Source: Paraphaeosphaeria minitans
Taxonomy: Eukaryota; Ascomycota; Dothideomycetes; Pleosporales; Didymosphaeriaceae
Reading direction: 5' to 3'
DNA length: 64,000 bases
Assembly (NCBI GenBank): GCA_015832175.1
Contig: WJXW01000001.1
Coordinates: forward strand, 3,596,001 to 3,660,000
Shown piece by piece: positions 33,689-45,312 of the stretch. The notes under the pieces are model-generated. The model saw only the letters and a program-made list of their open reading frames with translations, did no database searches and was not told where the DNA came from. A program made the position numbers and the translations under genes. Every line of letters begins with the position of its first letter. Position 1 is the first letter of the stretch.

Positions 33689-33796
33689 GGGGAGGGGAGG
33701 AGAGGGGATAGGAGAGGAGAGGATAGGATAGGAGAGGAGAGGAGAGGAGAGGAGAGGAGAGGAGAGGAGAGGAGAGGATAGGAGAGGATAGGAGAT
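33689..33796. repeat. Purine-only tract, (gaggagagg)-type microsatellite
   Basis: About 108 bp directly after the Ntr1 stop codon are built from gagga/ggagag units with scattered gata interruptions; the plus strand carries almost only purines. It lies in the 3' UTR of Ntr1. Confidence 0.9.
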
Positions 33797-34226
33797 ACCC
33801 CCTTTGCCAACACGAATTGCACGTCAATTGAGTAGATTGCACGTCAGGTTGATTGCACGACAGTTGAGTAAAAAAGGATGATAAACATTCAAAGTAATCT
33901 CATCATTAGTATTGCTGCTCAAAAAGAAATGAGCTCCAACGCCGAAGCAGACCCAATCCTGGTATATCATCATATCCAAGCCATCACGCCCATCTCGCAG
34001 GCGAAGATGCCCATCTGAATCCCAAGTCCCATCCCATCCCACCGTATCCAACACCCGTGGTCATAGCATCAATACATGGCTACGTGACACCGATGCGCAA
34101 CACCGTGCTCGCCATCAAGACGAGGCATTACGCCCCTGGCGCATCGCAGCGGTACCCTGTCTCGCTCTCTGGGCGAGTGTTCCAGCTCTTTTCCCAGCTC
34201 TGGATGCTGCCGCACCACCAGGGCTC
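33797..34226. other. Convergent intergenic region
   Basis: About 430 bp between the Ntr1 3' end and the Nce102-like stop codon. It starts with three diverged copies of a ttgcacgtca motif (33808-33855). No gene is supported; it should hold 3' UTR sequence. Confidence 0.5.
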
Positions 34227-34913
34227 CTAGACCTGGCTCATGGCGGGCCCGCGACGGATGCCACCGCGGAGGTTGGCGCCCGAGGAGCGGCCGCTCATGA
34301 TGCTGAAGGCCAGGGTTGCGACCCAAGCGGCCCAGCCGAACCAGAAGAAGGCGGTCGAGGCTTGGGCTTCGCGGCAGCGCCTCTCGGTGTTGGGGCTGCC
34401 GTTGGTGATGTGGTTGGTGGTGGTGTAAGCCTGCGGTTGGTCGGTTAGCGTCGGGTTGCGCAACACGGGTTCGATGTGGGATGATGGTGGTAGTGGTAGG
34501 AGGGATGATGGTGGTAGTGGTAGGAGTGATGGACGAGCTGGTGTTGGAATGAACGGACCCTGTTGCTGCAGCTGTGCACTTGGAGGTAGGCGGCCGTGGC
34601 GACGGCGGCGCAGAACCAGAAGATGACGTTGAGCGCATCCAGCCCGATGTTGACGAGAGGCATGCTGTAGCTGTCCAGCAACGACGTCGGCAGCAGGTAC
34701 AGCAGCGACAACAGCCCGAAGACTGCTACGAACATGTCGTAGTTGACCATGGCCGGGTTGCCGCTGTAGGCTGTGGCGATCATGTTACCGACGAGGGCCA
34801 CGATGATGATGGAGCAGAGGAGCTGTTCATCGTAAGTCGATGCGCATGTATGGGTACACGCGTATACGAACCTGCCAGGACCGCAGTCCGATGCTCAAAG
34901 CCTTGGACACCAT
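34227..34913 (-). CDS. nce102: Nce102-type MARVEL membrane protein (169 aa)
   Basis: Exons 34913-34872, 34822-34559 and 34430-34227 are joined by introns of 49 bp (GTTCGT to GAACAG) and 128 bp (GTCCGT to CCGCAG), all in frame. The first exon codes only 14 residues. The product has four hydrophobic helices (about 13-34, 43-65, 72-95 and 130-150), an extracellular loop with HSCSNR and ITNGSPNTERRC, and the family motif REAQASTAFFWFGWAAW. It ends in a Gly/Arg-rich cytosolic tail. The length matches yeast Nce102/Fhn1, which organise eisosome (MCC) plasma-membrane domains and respond to sphingolipid state. Intron 2 contains a 24-bp unit repeated twice (34478-34525). The leader upstream of the start carries a 49-bp minisatellite, listed separately. 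Confidence 0.93.
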
Positions 34914-34939
34914 GTTTGCAGATGTAAAGTTGGGAGGAA

Positions 34940-35330
34940 GAATTCGTCGCTAAGGTAGGCTCGTGGAGAAGGGATGAGGGCGAACAAGAAGTCGTCGCTC
35001 AAGTATACTCGTCGACAATGGATGAAGCGCGAAGCAGAAGTCGTCGCTCAAGTATACTCGTCGACAATGGATGAAGCGCGAAGCAGAAGTCGTCGCTCAA
35101 GTATACTCGTCGACAATGGATGAAGCGCGAAGCAGAAGTCGTCGCTCAAGTATGCTCGTCGACAATGGATGAAGCGCGAAGCAGAAGTCGTCGCTCAAGT
35201 ATACTCGTCGACAATGGATGAAGCGCGAAGCAGAAGTCGTCGCTCAAAGTATGCTCGTCGAGAATGGATGAAGCGCGAACAAGAAGCCGTCGCAATGTAC
35301 AACAAAGCGCGAGCAAAGAAACCGGCTCGA
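34940..35330. repeat. 49-bp minisatellite, six copies plus degenerate ends
   Basis: Unit starts are at 34991, 35040, 35089, 35138, 35187 and 35236, exactly 49 bp apart, nearly identical, each with gtcgtcgctcaagtatactc and a gtcgac site. Degenerate copies flank them (34940-34990 and 35286 to about 35330). The array begins only 27 bp upstream of the nce102-like start codon, in its leader or core promoter. Confidence 0.95.
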
Positions 35331-35425
35331 TAAGAAACTAGTCCAGCAGGGCTCGTCGGGCAAAAGGCGAGGCTGGGGCAAGAACGATGGAGCTTTGAGC
35401 GAAAGAAGCGAAGCGACGTCGACGA

Positions 35426-35452
35426 GTGTGTGTGTGTGTGTGTGTGTGTGTG
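35426..35452. repeat. (GT)n microsatellite
   Basis: A pure gt run of 27 bases in the region upstream of the nce102-like gene. Confidence 0.95.
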
Positions 35453-35713
35453 CTTGCAGAATATACCTAGGTAACAACAATGGGTCAGCGGATGGAGTGC
35501 GTCAATGTACTTTTTGTTCGTTTCTTCATCATGATTTTTGTTATTACTAGGTGGAAAGGTCGCGGCTCGTTGCGGTTCGTCGTCATCATCGCCTTGTGAT
35601 GTCACCATGGCTGGGCACATGTGCGGGAAGGGTCCAATGAAGCACCGGCCGTCGCGGACCTACTAGGCGCTAGACCCACTGCTTGGACTTGTTCACGGGG
35701 ATGGTAAACAAAA

Positions 35714-35787
35714 GATGGTGGATGGTGGATGGTGGATGCTGGATGGTGGATGGTGGATGGTGGATGGTGGATGGTGGATGGTGGATG
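35714..35787. repeat. 7-bp tandem repeat (ggatggt)
   Basis: About ten copies of a ggatggt unit with single substitutions (a ggatgct variant inside and at the end). Confidence 0.95.
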
Positions 35788-36366
35788 CTAAAGGCTGAAG
35801 CTGCTGGTGCAATGTACAGAGAGTCACACCCTCCCGCCAAGCACGAGTGCTGGAATCTGGTGGCAGCGACGGCGTTTCCATGGCAGTGACGGCCGGTTGA
35901 TTCGGCAACACGACGGCGATGCTGCAGCCAGCCGGGGCAGGCATCACCCGTTCGGAGAGACCCATCACTCACACCACACCCACCGACAAAACACGACGAG
36001 CAACCGACGACGGCGAACTACGTAGCTAACGCGCTTTCGTCCTCGGGGCACGTCGGGACCCGCCGTTCTGACTGGCGGACATGACGACGACGACGACAAG
36101 TGCTGTAGGTAGAAACCCGTCTGCGTCAAAGCGGATGCCGGACCCCGGATCTCTGCGGATCGTCGGGGTGGCGTGATGTTCACTTGATCGCTGTATCCAT
36201 GGTAGTCTAGCGCTCTTTGCTCTCTCTGCTCTCTCTGCTCTCTCTGCTCTCTTTGCTATTCCTTGCTCTAGCGAGCATCGTATCATGGCTCATTCAACCT
36301 GATACTGCGGGCAGCACTTCTTTCTCTTCTCCCAGCTCACCATCAGAGACTACGAGACGCAGCAAA

Positions 36367-36522
36367 GTCTCCATCCAATGGTAGTCTTGGTTGAACAAGA
36401 ACAAGACGCACCAACGTCTCCATCCAATGGTGAACATGAACAAGACGCACCAACGTCTCCATCCAATGGTGAACATGAACAAGACGCACCAACGTCTCCA
36501 TCCAATAGTAGCCTTGGCTGAA
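36367..36522. repeat. 39-bp tandem repeat
   Basis: Units starting gtctccatccaatgg begin at 36416, 36455 and 36494 (39-bp period), with a longer diverged copy starting at 36367. The period is a multiple of three, so the minus strand stays open and shows a repeating 13-residue motif (LVRLVHVHHWMET). There is no gene context and I do not call it coding. A short ctctctgct run lies to its left (about 36218-36256). Confidence 0.9.
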
Positions 36523-37130
36523 CATCACCGAAAACGCAGAGTAGTCTAGCAGTAGCAGTCAAGTAGCAGTCGCAGGAGCAAGCCAGACGTGCCCACCGTG
36601 TACAACCTGCACGCTTCATTGTTCCTATGGAATGTCCCAACCGCATCTGTATTGCAAAGACAAGAATCTCCGTCTGAGCGACTTTAAAAGCTGGGATGCC
36701 GCAGGCCCATCCCACCGCAGTAGGAGGATCCACCGCACATTCATCTTCGACATTGTACCACGTGTGTACATTGATCACCCCCTCAAGCTATCGATGAGCC
36801 TTCGAGAGGGCGTCGTGCATTGTCGGCGGCCTTCGGGAAAAAAAGAAGTGTGGCATCTTTGAGGGGAGCGCAGAGCGAAGCCTTACCGAATGAATCCATG
36901 AACGGAGTCGCTATGTGATGGGCGGGGCCTGGCCGATGCGTTTCGTATACCTAGGATCGAGTTTGATGAGACGGACAGCTCGCCATGACTTGTCGAGCTT
37001 ACAATGCTTCCAAGTCGCCGCAGTCATTTGTGTGCCATCGTCCTTGCAAAGAGCTGTGACTCTCCTTGCGGCTGAAACTTGAAAATAATCACGCAGTCCA
37101 ATCATCAGCGCGTCAGTTGTGGTCATGCCC

Positions 37131-37235
37131 TACCGTGATGGCTTTTGATACCGTGATGGCTTTTGATACCGTGATGGCTTTTGATACCGTGATGGCTTTT
37201 GATACCGTAATGGCTTTTGATCCCGTGATGGCCAT
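37131..37235. repeat. 18-bp tandem repeat, five to six copies
   Basis: The unit taccgtgatggcttttga repeats at 37131, 37149, 37167, 37185 and 37203, with a diverged sixth copy. It is open in several frames (VMAFDT motif) because 18 is a multiple of three, but no gene can be built around it. Confidence 0.95.
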
Positions 37236-40200
37236 GGCATCCTGCGCACAGTATGTAAAACCCTGGCCTAGCCGTATTGCAACATTCTGCCGGCACACGA
37301 TGCGCAAGATGGATCTGTCTGCAGATTCCTCGCTATAGTGGGTGTCGGAAAAGCGATGCTCGCCCGCCTTGAGCTCGCGGGTGTCTCACGGTCTCGGTAG
37401 CTTCGAGGGTCACAGAAGGGCTTGTGTGCTACCGTCTTCAGCTGTAGCGGTCCGGGGATTAGCAATCGGGTAGGGATCGATGAAGGAGGTGCCATGGCAG
37501 GCGCGGGTGCCATGATCCGCTGCTTCACGTCCGTGGACAGAGACAGAGGCGCGAGCGAAGTGCGTGGTAGCAAGAAGCGTTGCTGGTGACAGGAAGGGGT
37601 GCGAGGCAGTGGCCACGAAAGCCGCGGCGGCCATCTGTTGAGGGCGAGGGGTCGGTAGGGCGTGAGCAGAATTGGGAGCCGCGGCACTGTTGTAAACAAA
37701 GGAGATGAAGGGCGTTGGCAGGGCCGACCTGCAGGGACCTGTGCGTCAACACAAAGCTCTCCGACCTTGGCGCTTGAGGTGGGATAGTCGGGTATGCTGA
37801 GCGTGCGGCCGAGGTAAAAGCTAATGCCCTGCTCGTCACGGTCCTAGACACCTTGACAGGACCAAACGGACTAGCAGAGGGTGGCCAGCACCCTAAAGAT
37901 GAACAGGGCTGCTAGGAGGGGAAGGCCTACGTTTGATATTCACCCCGAAAGCATAGGTGATGGAAACCTGTAGCATAAGAGCTCGTGCTCGAGAATGAAA
38001 GGGCAGTGGAGGGCAGCTACCCCCGGACGAGGTGATGATGCTGTTCCAAATGTCTTCCCTCTAGCCCCAAAGTGAGTCGTAAGGAAACCAGACATGTGCA
38101 TTACCCCTAAGCACATTTGACTTAATATTCGTCTTCTCGAAGTAAGAGAAAATGCGCTCAGGGGTCGTGTTGGTGTTGCGAGATGTTGAAATGCCTTCGT
38201 CCGCGTTGGCCATCGCGCGACCTGCTGCCTCGACTCCCATAACCACCCACCCGACTGCCTCAACCCCCACCGCACCTGCACAAAAAGCCCCTCGCGCTTA
38301 TGCAAGAACAACGCCGCCGCCGCACGCACGCCATGGCCTGAGCTCCACTCCGCACACGGACAAGACAACACAGCGCCCGAGCTCACAGCGCATTAAATGA
38401 CAGTAGCTTCAACCTTAGCCACGAACGATGGAACCGTGTCTCTTTCATGCGCCCACTGGCAATGCATCCAAGCTCTTTTGCTGCCTCCCACCTCGAAACA
38501 CCCTCGATCCTAAGCGCGCTGCCAGGTCAAGATTCCTCCTACGGAACAGCTGACCGGCTCGACCAAGACACAGGGTACTGTGCCGATACCGAAGCGACCA
38601 GCACCAGAGCAGCGACGGGCACAGCATCCGCCGAAAAACATGTCCAAAAGGTACCGAAGAAACGCTCATGCCAAAGCGCAACAAGGGGCCGATGTGCAGC
38701 CAAGGCTGGGAAACGGCACAGAACATTGGCCGCCGTAGACATCAGCGAACGACGCGTATCTCGATCCAAGAAGCGCTGGCCTGGAAACAGGACGAGGCAC
38801 AGCATCGAGCTGTGGTCGCTGGACCTAGAAAGAGAGGGAAGCAAAACGGGTGCTTGTGTAGAGTGTATCGAGGTATCAACCGAAAGCTCCCGACCGTCTC
38901 CATGGTCACCTTGCTCTTACGACGACTCGGCCTGGCCAGCAACTCGGCCTGGCCCGTATGCGGACCTGCCGCATCCGCTGCAAGGAGACACGGAAAGTAT
39001 AGTGCATACAGGGTTCGCCTGGTGCCCACCTCTAGTGGCATGGCTGGTGTTCCCCGGGGAACTTGGACGAGGAGCTCAAGCTGTGCATGGAAATGCGGGG
39101 TCGAGCAGCACCATCCCTAGGAAGCGGTCCTCTTGTGCATGACAGCGAAACGCAGTGCTGGGTCTCTCGGGAGCAAACCTGCGAACAGCTGCCTACGTCG
39201 TCGTGTGCAGCAGCGTCCGGTCTAGCTCCAGGTACAGCTGTCAACAGCATTGCTCCGAACCTTGGACGCGACTGCCACGGCATCGAGGTGTCCCAGAGGC
39301 ACAAAGGACATAGCTTCAGTCCCTCTTCAATGGCCTCGAAGGAGCGAACCAGGGTTCTACGGAGGTGGTGCGAGCATATCGATGGGCGCGTGATCTCTGC
39401 TGTCCACTGCTGAGCTGGGTCTCTTGATGGCGTGCCCCATTCTGATGGCAGAGGCCGGGCGGGGTGCGATGGCGCTTGAAGCGAACGAGGATGGCGTGCA
39501 TGAAGCCTTGGATGTTCAAAGAGGAATGAAATGGGGCACGGTCGCCGGCTGGGCCAACCGAGTCCAGACGGAAAAAAGAGGGGTCTGCCTCGAAACCCTA
39601 GGTAGGGCGTGAAGGCACAGCACATCCCGCATCCCAGCGCACACCCGTTGGGGCACCATTCTCACGGCGGCGGCGGCGGCGGTGGCGGCAGCAGCAGTTT
39701 GATGAGGTGGAGGAGGCGGAGAGGACGAAGCATGTCACGACGCGCATGAGGGGGGGCCGGTGATTTGCTGTCATCCTTCCTGGTTCGCCTCGCCACCCCC
39801 GAACGGCAGCAGGCAATTTGCAGCAGTTCGTCCCTTATTATACAAGGGCTAGCCTGCAGTTGGTTTGGTCGTCTCCGCATTTTGCGCATCTGCCACCCAA
39901 AGCCCCTGATCCTTGGCCCGGCCGCCTGCCTGCAGGAAGCCTCAAAGGCGTTGGGGGTGCGCCTTCTGGTCTTCCCACCTCTGTGATGCGCGCGCTGTCT
40001 CGAGGCCTTTGACTTGTGCTGCTGGGAGCCCTTCATCTGCCCCTCCTCCTCCACAAGCTGGCTGCTGTTTGACGCCTGTCCCCCTTGACGAAGCCGAATC
40101 TCACGTGTCTTCGCCGACGGAACTCGTGTGGCCCTTCGCGTCTGAACAGTGTCGAACCACCGCCCCTGGAAGGAAACTGGAACCCCCTCTGGTATTTGTG

Positions 40201-41474
40201 TCGCAGCACTGCCGCCAACATTGCGGCCTCCACAGTCGCTCCGAGACCAGAGCGACGATGCGCTTGAGACAGTAGGCGCGCGTACTCTAGCCCGACGACT
40301 GGCTTGCACACTACGAGGCCGAGCTCAGCTGGTGGAACTGTGGCATCCCCACACCACTTCTGTCTGAGGCTTCCTCTTGGACGAACGGCCTGTATACTTC
40401 CATGCGACGACTGATGCCATAGTATAAACCGTCCATTTTTTGCACGATTCTTTTGCGCGATCTTCAAGAGTAGGGATAGACTGGATCAAGAGCTCGGTGT
40501 TTCTGGTTTACGTTTTGAGGTACGCTCGACGCCCCGAGCAAGCCGCTCTTCTCCAGTGCATGGCAATCGAGGCTCACTGCTCGCGTCAGTTATTTTTCGG
40601 ATACAAAATTGTTTTCAAGAGGTATATTTGCCACCGAGATAGACTGTCGGGTATGTCCAGCCTTCTGTCCTCCCCGCGTGGCAGATCACAGCCTTCGCAC
40701 GAGGAGTCCCGTCGGTCGCTCCGCCGCCCCGTGGAGTTGCAGGCCAAGTCTGTAGGAGTGCATGTTGACTGAGCCGCAGGATAAAAAGTCGGTGATCAAA
40801 TAGAAAGGTTCCATTGTCACGACTTCGCTGCCGCCACGGTAATTTCTGTTCCTGTACACAAGGTATGCTCCCACCTTTTTTTTTTCATCTTCGCAGCCCT
40901 TCCGCTCTCCCGGCCCTCGTCTTGTCTATGCCCTCCTCCTTCTCTCTCTCCTACGCAATGGAGGTTTGGGGTTGGTAGGCTGCTGTCGCGACTCGGGCGG
41001 GTACGGTCGAGGTCGAGGATCGGGTCCACGCCGCATCGTCGCGGCCGGCTGAGGTTGGCGAACCTGCTGCGAGGCGTTTGCGATGCAAATTAGCATCCAC
41101 ACATTTGTGCAGCACGAGGATGCGTCGCAGCCTCCTGATACGGCATGAGCAAGTTGCGGTGTGCGGCGTCGTTGGGTGAGAAGGGGTAGCTCTGTTGACG
41201 GAGCCCTGCAAGGTCACGATGCAAACCCTTTGACAGCCAACACGTACTCGCCAGTTTGCTTTCCCACAAACACTCGGCAAGAGCTATTCTGATGTTTCCA
41301 ACTCGAAGTCAATCTCCGATGCACACCTGGCTAAGCCGTAGTAAACAACAGTAATTCCTAAAGCCTACTGCAGACTGCTGCATCTGCCTCCAGACCATCA
41401 CGAGCACGCACGGCTGTGGCCTCCAAGTGAGAGTCAAACGCACTGGCGGTCTGCGCGCCACCGCTGCCTACGTG

Positions 41475-42721
41475 TATAAAGCCCCGCCTTCGGAGCTTCC
41501 TCTCTCCCTCTCCCTCTCCCTCTCCCTCCCCCTACCTCTCCCTCTCCACCCACCACAACTCTTTCTCATCTACCTCCACTGTCACACCTTCTTCTTCGAT
41601 ACATCCTCCCACTCCTACTGCTTCTACCGCTCTCTACCTGGCAGTGCCGCTTCGACAATTGCTCCCGCAACTCTTGTGGCTCGTCGGCAACGTCCAGCAC
41701 GGCCTGCTTTGCAGCTCACAGCAGACGCCCTCCCTCTCGCGTTGACACCCCTCTTGCGACAGAGGAAGCTCGTCACTGTCGCCGTCTTCACTACTTGCAA
41801 GCTGTCGTCTACCAACGCGACCGCCTTGCCGTCGCCTGGCCTTGCGTACAGCTTCAAGCCCCGACAAGCTCAGGTAAGTGCACCAACGCTCTACTCCGAA
41901 CAGCGGCTTCGCCAGCACGCAACTGTTCACACCCATTCTACTTTGCGAAGCCCTCAACAGGCTTTGAGCTACTACAACTTTCGTCGCTTGAGCACAATGC
42001 CGGCGCCGACCGCTCCTTCCCCCGTCCGCCTACCCCGCTCCTTTTTGACAATTCACTGACATTGGCTTCAGAAAAAGAGGAGAGCATATTGCGAATCTCT
42101 TGCAAGGGGTCAGTAAAGTCAAGCGAACTTCGACTCGACCCACACCAGCTCTTCTGCAGAACCTCTTGATCATCTCTGCCATCCACCGACAATCCTGTAC
42201 AACGTCAGCTCTGTCTAACACTAACTTCGAGACGGCACGAGTACACCGCCCAAGCTGCAAGACCCTGTAAGTATATTATATTCTCTAAATATAGTCTCGC
42301 CACGCTACGTTGAGCTTGCCACGCTGCGGTCCCTCAACTCGCGCCAAGCAACCGCAACAATTGCATAAACGTGCGCATAGTCTATTAAGCGTCCGTCAAG
42401 ATACCTTTACCTTGCTACGTCGCAAGTTTCTAGCATAACGCGGCCGCTGCTGCTTCTATGTCTATTTTCGTAAGCTAACATTTCTTCTTTATAGGGAAGC
42501 ATTACTTGGCAACATAGACCCAAGTAGCATTTACCTCTTACCAGCATCGACCTATCATTCCTCCAAACAAACACAGCGAACAGCCTATACCTCCCACAGT
42601 CAACAATTTGTGGGCGCGAATAGACATTATTCCTAGGAAACGTAAGACGACCAAGGTATGCGTTTTCTGCCTTCACTTTGGGTCTTTGTCACGCTCTAAC
42701 TGGGTCAGATTCCTTGACAAG
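41475..42721 (+). promoter_or_regulatory. Promoter and intron-rich 5' leader of the PSP1 gene
   Basis: A TATAAA box (41475-41480) precedes a CT tract (about 41498-41548), the usual signature of a well-expressed fungal promoter. Three good introns lie in the leader: 41874-42071 (GTAAGT; ACTGAC branch; TTCAG), 42267-42494 (GTAAGT; GCTAAC; TATAG) and 42656-42708 (GTATGC; TCTAAC; GTCAG). The exonic parts that remain, roughly 700 nt in all, contain no ATG, while each intron contains at least one. The first exonic ATG is therefore the CDS start at 42722, 13 nt into the last leader exon. Confidence 0.75.
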
Positions 42722-45312
42722 ATGGCTTCAACCCCGTTCAAGAGTAGTCTTACTGTCGGCGGCTCGCCGTTCGACAAGTCCAAATTGGCGATGCGACGTC
42801 CAACCCCAGACAGTGACGTCCTCGCGTCGAGCGATGATGACCACGAGGCCGTCGCCCCTCCCCCTGCTCGACAGACTGGCGCTCCATTCCCCACCACGCG
42901 CCGCCCGTCGTGGATGGCCCAAGATCTCCCAAATCGGAAGAACTCACTACCGTCAGTGTCACTAGGCTCACAGCCGACTGCACCGTCTTTTTCATTGGAC
43001 AGTCCATCGAGGGGCCCGACTCTATGGAACACAAGTAGCTTCACCGCCGGTCCTTCTGCCAATCGACTAAAAGAAATGCTCCCCTCCCCCACCTCTGCCC
43101 AAGGTCCTGTAGACAAGACGTTTGGTGCCCCGCCGTCATCGCAAACGGATGACACGGTTGGATTCCTACTCAATAATCAACATACTGTTCGCAAAGCAGT
43201 CCGCTCCCAGTCTTACAGTGTTGGTCAAGGAGAGATTGGCAGTCCCGCCTCTCACCTTAGATCTGCTCTCCGACACCGTCCCTCAAAGCCTAGTCTGCTC
43301 GCCACCGAGTCTGCTGTCGGTTTGGGCCAACTGCGTGAAGACGACAACGACGAGATCGACTCATCCAACGGGTCCCAACACGGTATTCCCTTGCACCCGG
43401 ACTACTATCAGCAAGAAACCCGTTCCACAAAGGCAATGGCGACAAAGCAAGTCACGATCATTGCACCGCCCGCCCGCCGCCTGTCCCATAGCATGAGAAG
43501 CATGACCCAGAACGACGTAGACGACGTTGCTGAGTCCGCTTACGGTACCCGCGTCATGCCACTTACTCGGCGTTACAGTGAGCACGTCAGCATAGCAGCC
43601 GAGGCAGACGATATGGCACAGAGCCAGGATTCCCATAGCTGGGGTGGCTCTATGCCACGCTTCAACACAGACGCGCTGAGTCGTCGGCACTCAATTGCTC
43701 ATTACGGCAGCAATATCGGCTCCACGTTCTCCCATCCCACGCTCGGAAACACGCAGGAGGAAGAGGAAGAAACGTCTCCTCTTGAGACCGTGCTCCCAGT
43801 TCTTCCCCAGCACAGAACGACCCGAGGTGGAGCACGTTAGATTACTTCAGCGGCTTTGGACCTGCAGCTCGAACGATCAACTCCTCCGCTATATCTGCGG
43901 CACACCCTGCTCCCACCGTCAATCACCCTCCACCTCCCCCGAACGCGTACGCCAACCCAAGCGGGTATGGCCGACCCGGCCGACGGATTTACGTGGTCCA
44001 GTTCAAGTGTTCTCGCTCGGAGGTGTATTACCTCTACGAGAATACCGGGTTGGAGATACGCGTTGGCGACCTGGTGATCGTCGAAGGTGACCGTGGCCAC
44101 GACCTCGGACAAGTCACTCATGCCGACGTAACCATGGACGATGCCAAGCGCTTGAAGAACGAGGCCAACGAGGACCACTTCCGCTGGCTGGTCATGTTCT
44201 CGCAGTACTCCGTCGCCGGCGCCTCTGCGAAGAACGCCATGCTCGGTTCTCTATTCCGCGCACACGAGGTTCCGAAGACTGGAAACCGTCCGCAGCTTAC
44301 CGGCATGGGCGTACAGCAGGATCCGGAGAACAAGCCGCGCATGATTCGCCGTTTGGCCCAGACGCATGAGATCCTCCAACTTCGCGACAAGGAAGGTGAA
44401 GAAGCACGAGCCAAACGTATGGCTACGGAGAAGGCCTTGGACCACAACCTGCCGATGGAGATTTTGGACGCAGAGTTTCAGTGGGATCATCACAAGATAT
44501 CCTTCTTTTACTACGCCGAGTCCTATGTCGACTTCAAGATCCTGGTGACGGACTTGTTCAAGCACTACAAGATCCGAATCTGGATGTCCGCGGTGAACCC
44601 AGCGTCTGTTGTGAACCCTGCCGGTACTCAGATTAGGCCGCCTTCTGCTATCGGTCCTGGCGCTATTGTGCCTAATAATGCTCCAAACGCCTCTCTCTCG
44701 GTTGGCCCTCTGTTCGGGAACAACTCATACCGCCCCAATGAGCAGTATGGTAAGTGTATTCCCTAGTACCAATACCTCTTTCATTGTACTAATACCCTTT
44801 CAGGAAACCGCGATCGGCCTACCAATCAGCAGGGCTCCTTCGGCGCGAACAACTTCGGTCCCTTCTCCCAACAGCTGTCTGGGTTCCCCGTGCAGAACCC
44901 CTACCAGATGCAGCAATTCGGCCAGCAGTTCTTGAACGCCGGAATGTACAACCGGTACGATCCCAACGCTATTGCCAATCGGAGCCCGATGAATATGGGC
45001 GGATGGTTTCCGCCTGCGACGTACTCTGCATCTCCGGCGTTCAACCAGGCTTCCAGCAATACCGCTTTCCGTGGAGGGTACCCTGCGTCGAATGCTGTAG
45101 CTGCGAGTGCCTACAGCACTGCCTTCAACGTACAGCCTGGCTTCTCGTCTGCTTCAGCAACTGGAGCACCTCCTCCATTTGTCGGCTTTGATCCCGATGT
45201 GATGGCTGCCATAGCAAGCCTGAACCTTGGTGGAGCCGGAAGCTCTGCTGGAAATACCACTAACAACAACGGTGGCAATCCTGGTGCGAACAGCGGTTCT
45301 GGCACCAATTAG
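42722..45312 (+). CDS. PSP1 C-terminal domain protein
   Basis: The N-terminal half (42722 onward, MASTPFKSSLTVGG) is Ser/Pro/Arg-rich and disordered. The C-terminal half holds the PSP1 domain (about 43981-44590) with VVQFKCSRSEVYYLYENTGLEIRVGDLVIVEGDRGHDLGQV and FKILVTDLFKHYKIRIWM-type sequence, then a Gln/Asn/Gly-rich tail. A clear intron lies at 44750-44803 (GTAAGT; ACTAAT; CAG). Yeast PSP1 is a multicopy suppressor of DNA polymerase alpha defects, and bacterial relatives (YaaT) act in regulatory complexes; the role here is unknown. The first frame stops at 43840 while the domain frame opens only after 43785, so a junction is needed. One candidate is a 233-bp intron 43578-43810 (GTGAGC to CCCCAG). 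It is in frame but would remove a coding-looking stretch; a missing base in the sequence is the alternative. Confidence 0.85.

Larger units (their letters stand above)
35453..41474. other. 6 kb gene-poor, minisatellite-rich stretch
   Basis: I find no convincing protein gene here despite scattered 100-230-codon open frames, which overlap on both strands and lack domains or splice models. It contains three unrelated tandem repeats (listed) and a ggcggcggc run (39665-39690). A weak candidate on the minus strand at 37851-37268 begins with an Arg/Ser/Ala-rich presequence-like peptide (MSRTVTSRALAFTSAARSAYP), but nothing follows that I recognise. Base composition is like the genic part, so it is not a RIP island. 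Confidence 0.5.

Noticed and set aside
32572..33731. Long Arg/Pro/Ala-rich open frames overlapping the Ntr1 gene
   Set aside because: They are other-frame shadows of a GC-rich coding exon; the Ntr1 frame carries the G-patch and GCFC domain.
36350..36778. Protein with 13-residue repeats on the minus strand
   Set aside because: The frame is open only because the 39-bp DNA repeat is a multiple of three; no start, promoter or neighbouring coding support.
37268..37851. Minus-strand frame starting with a presequence-like peptide
   Set aside because: The N-terminus looks mitochondrial, but no domain follows and no good intron model links the pieces; left as a remark only.
38447..39142. 231-codon plus-strand open frame
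   Set aside because: No domain, Ser/Arg/Thr-rich in a way typical of chance frames, and long frames occur on the opposite strand over the same bases.
39662..40309. 215-codon minus-strand frame ending in poly-Pro
   Set aside because: The poly-Pro comes from a ggcggcggc run and the rest lacks any domain.
43786..43840. Programmed ribosomal frameshift in the PSP1 gene
   Set aside because: No slippery heptamer or obvious downstream structure was seen; an intron or a sequence error is simpler.
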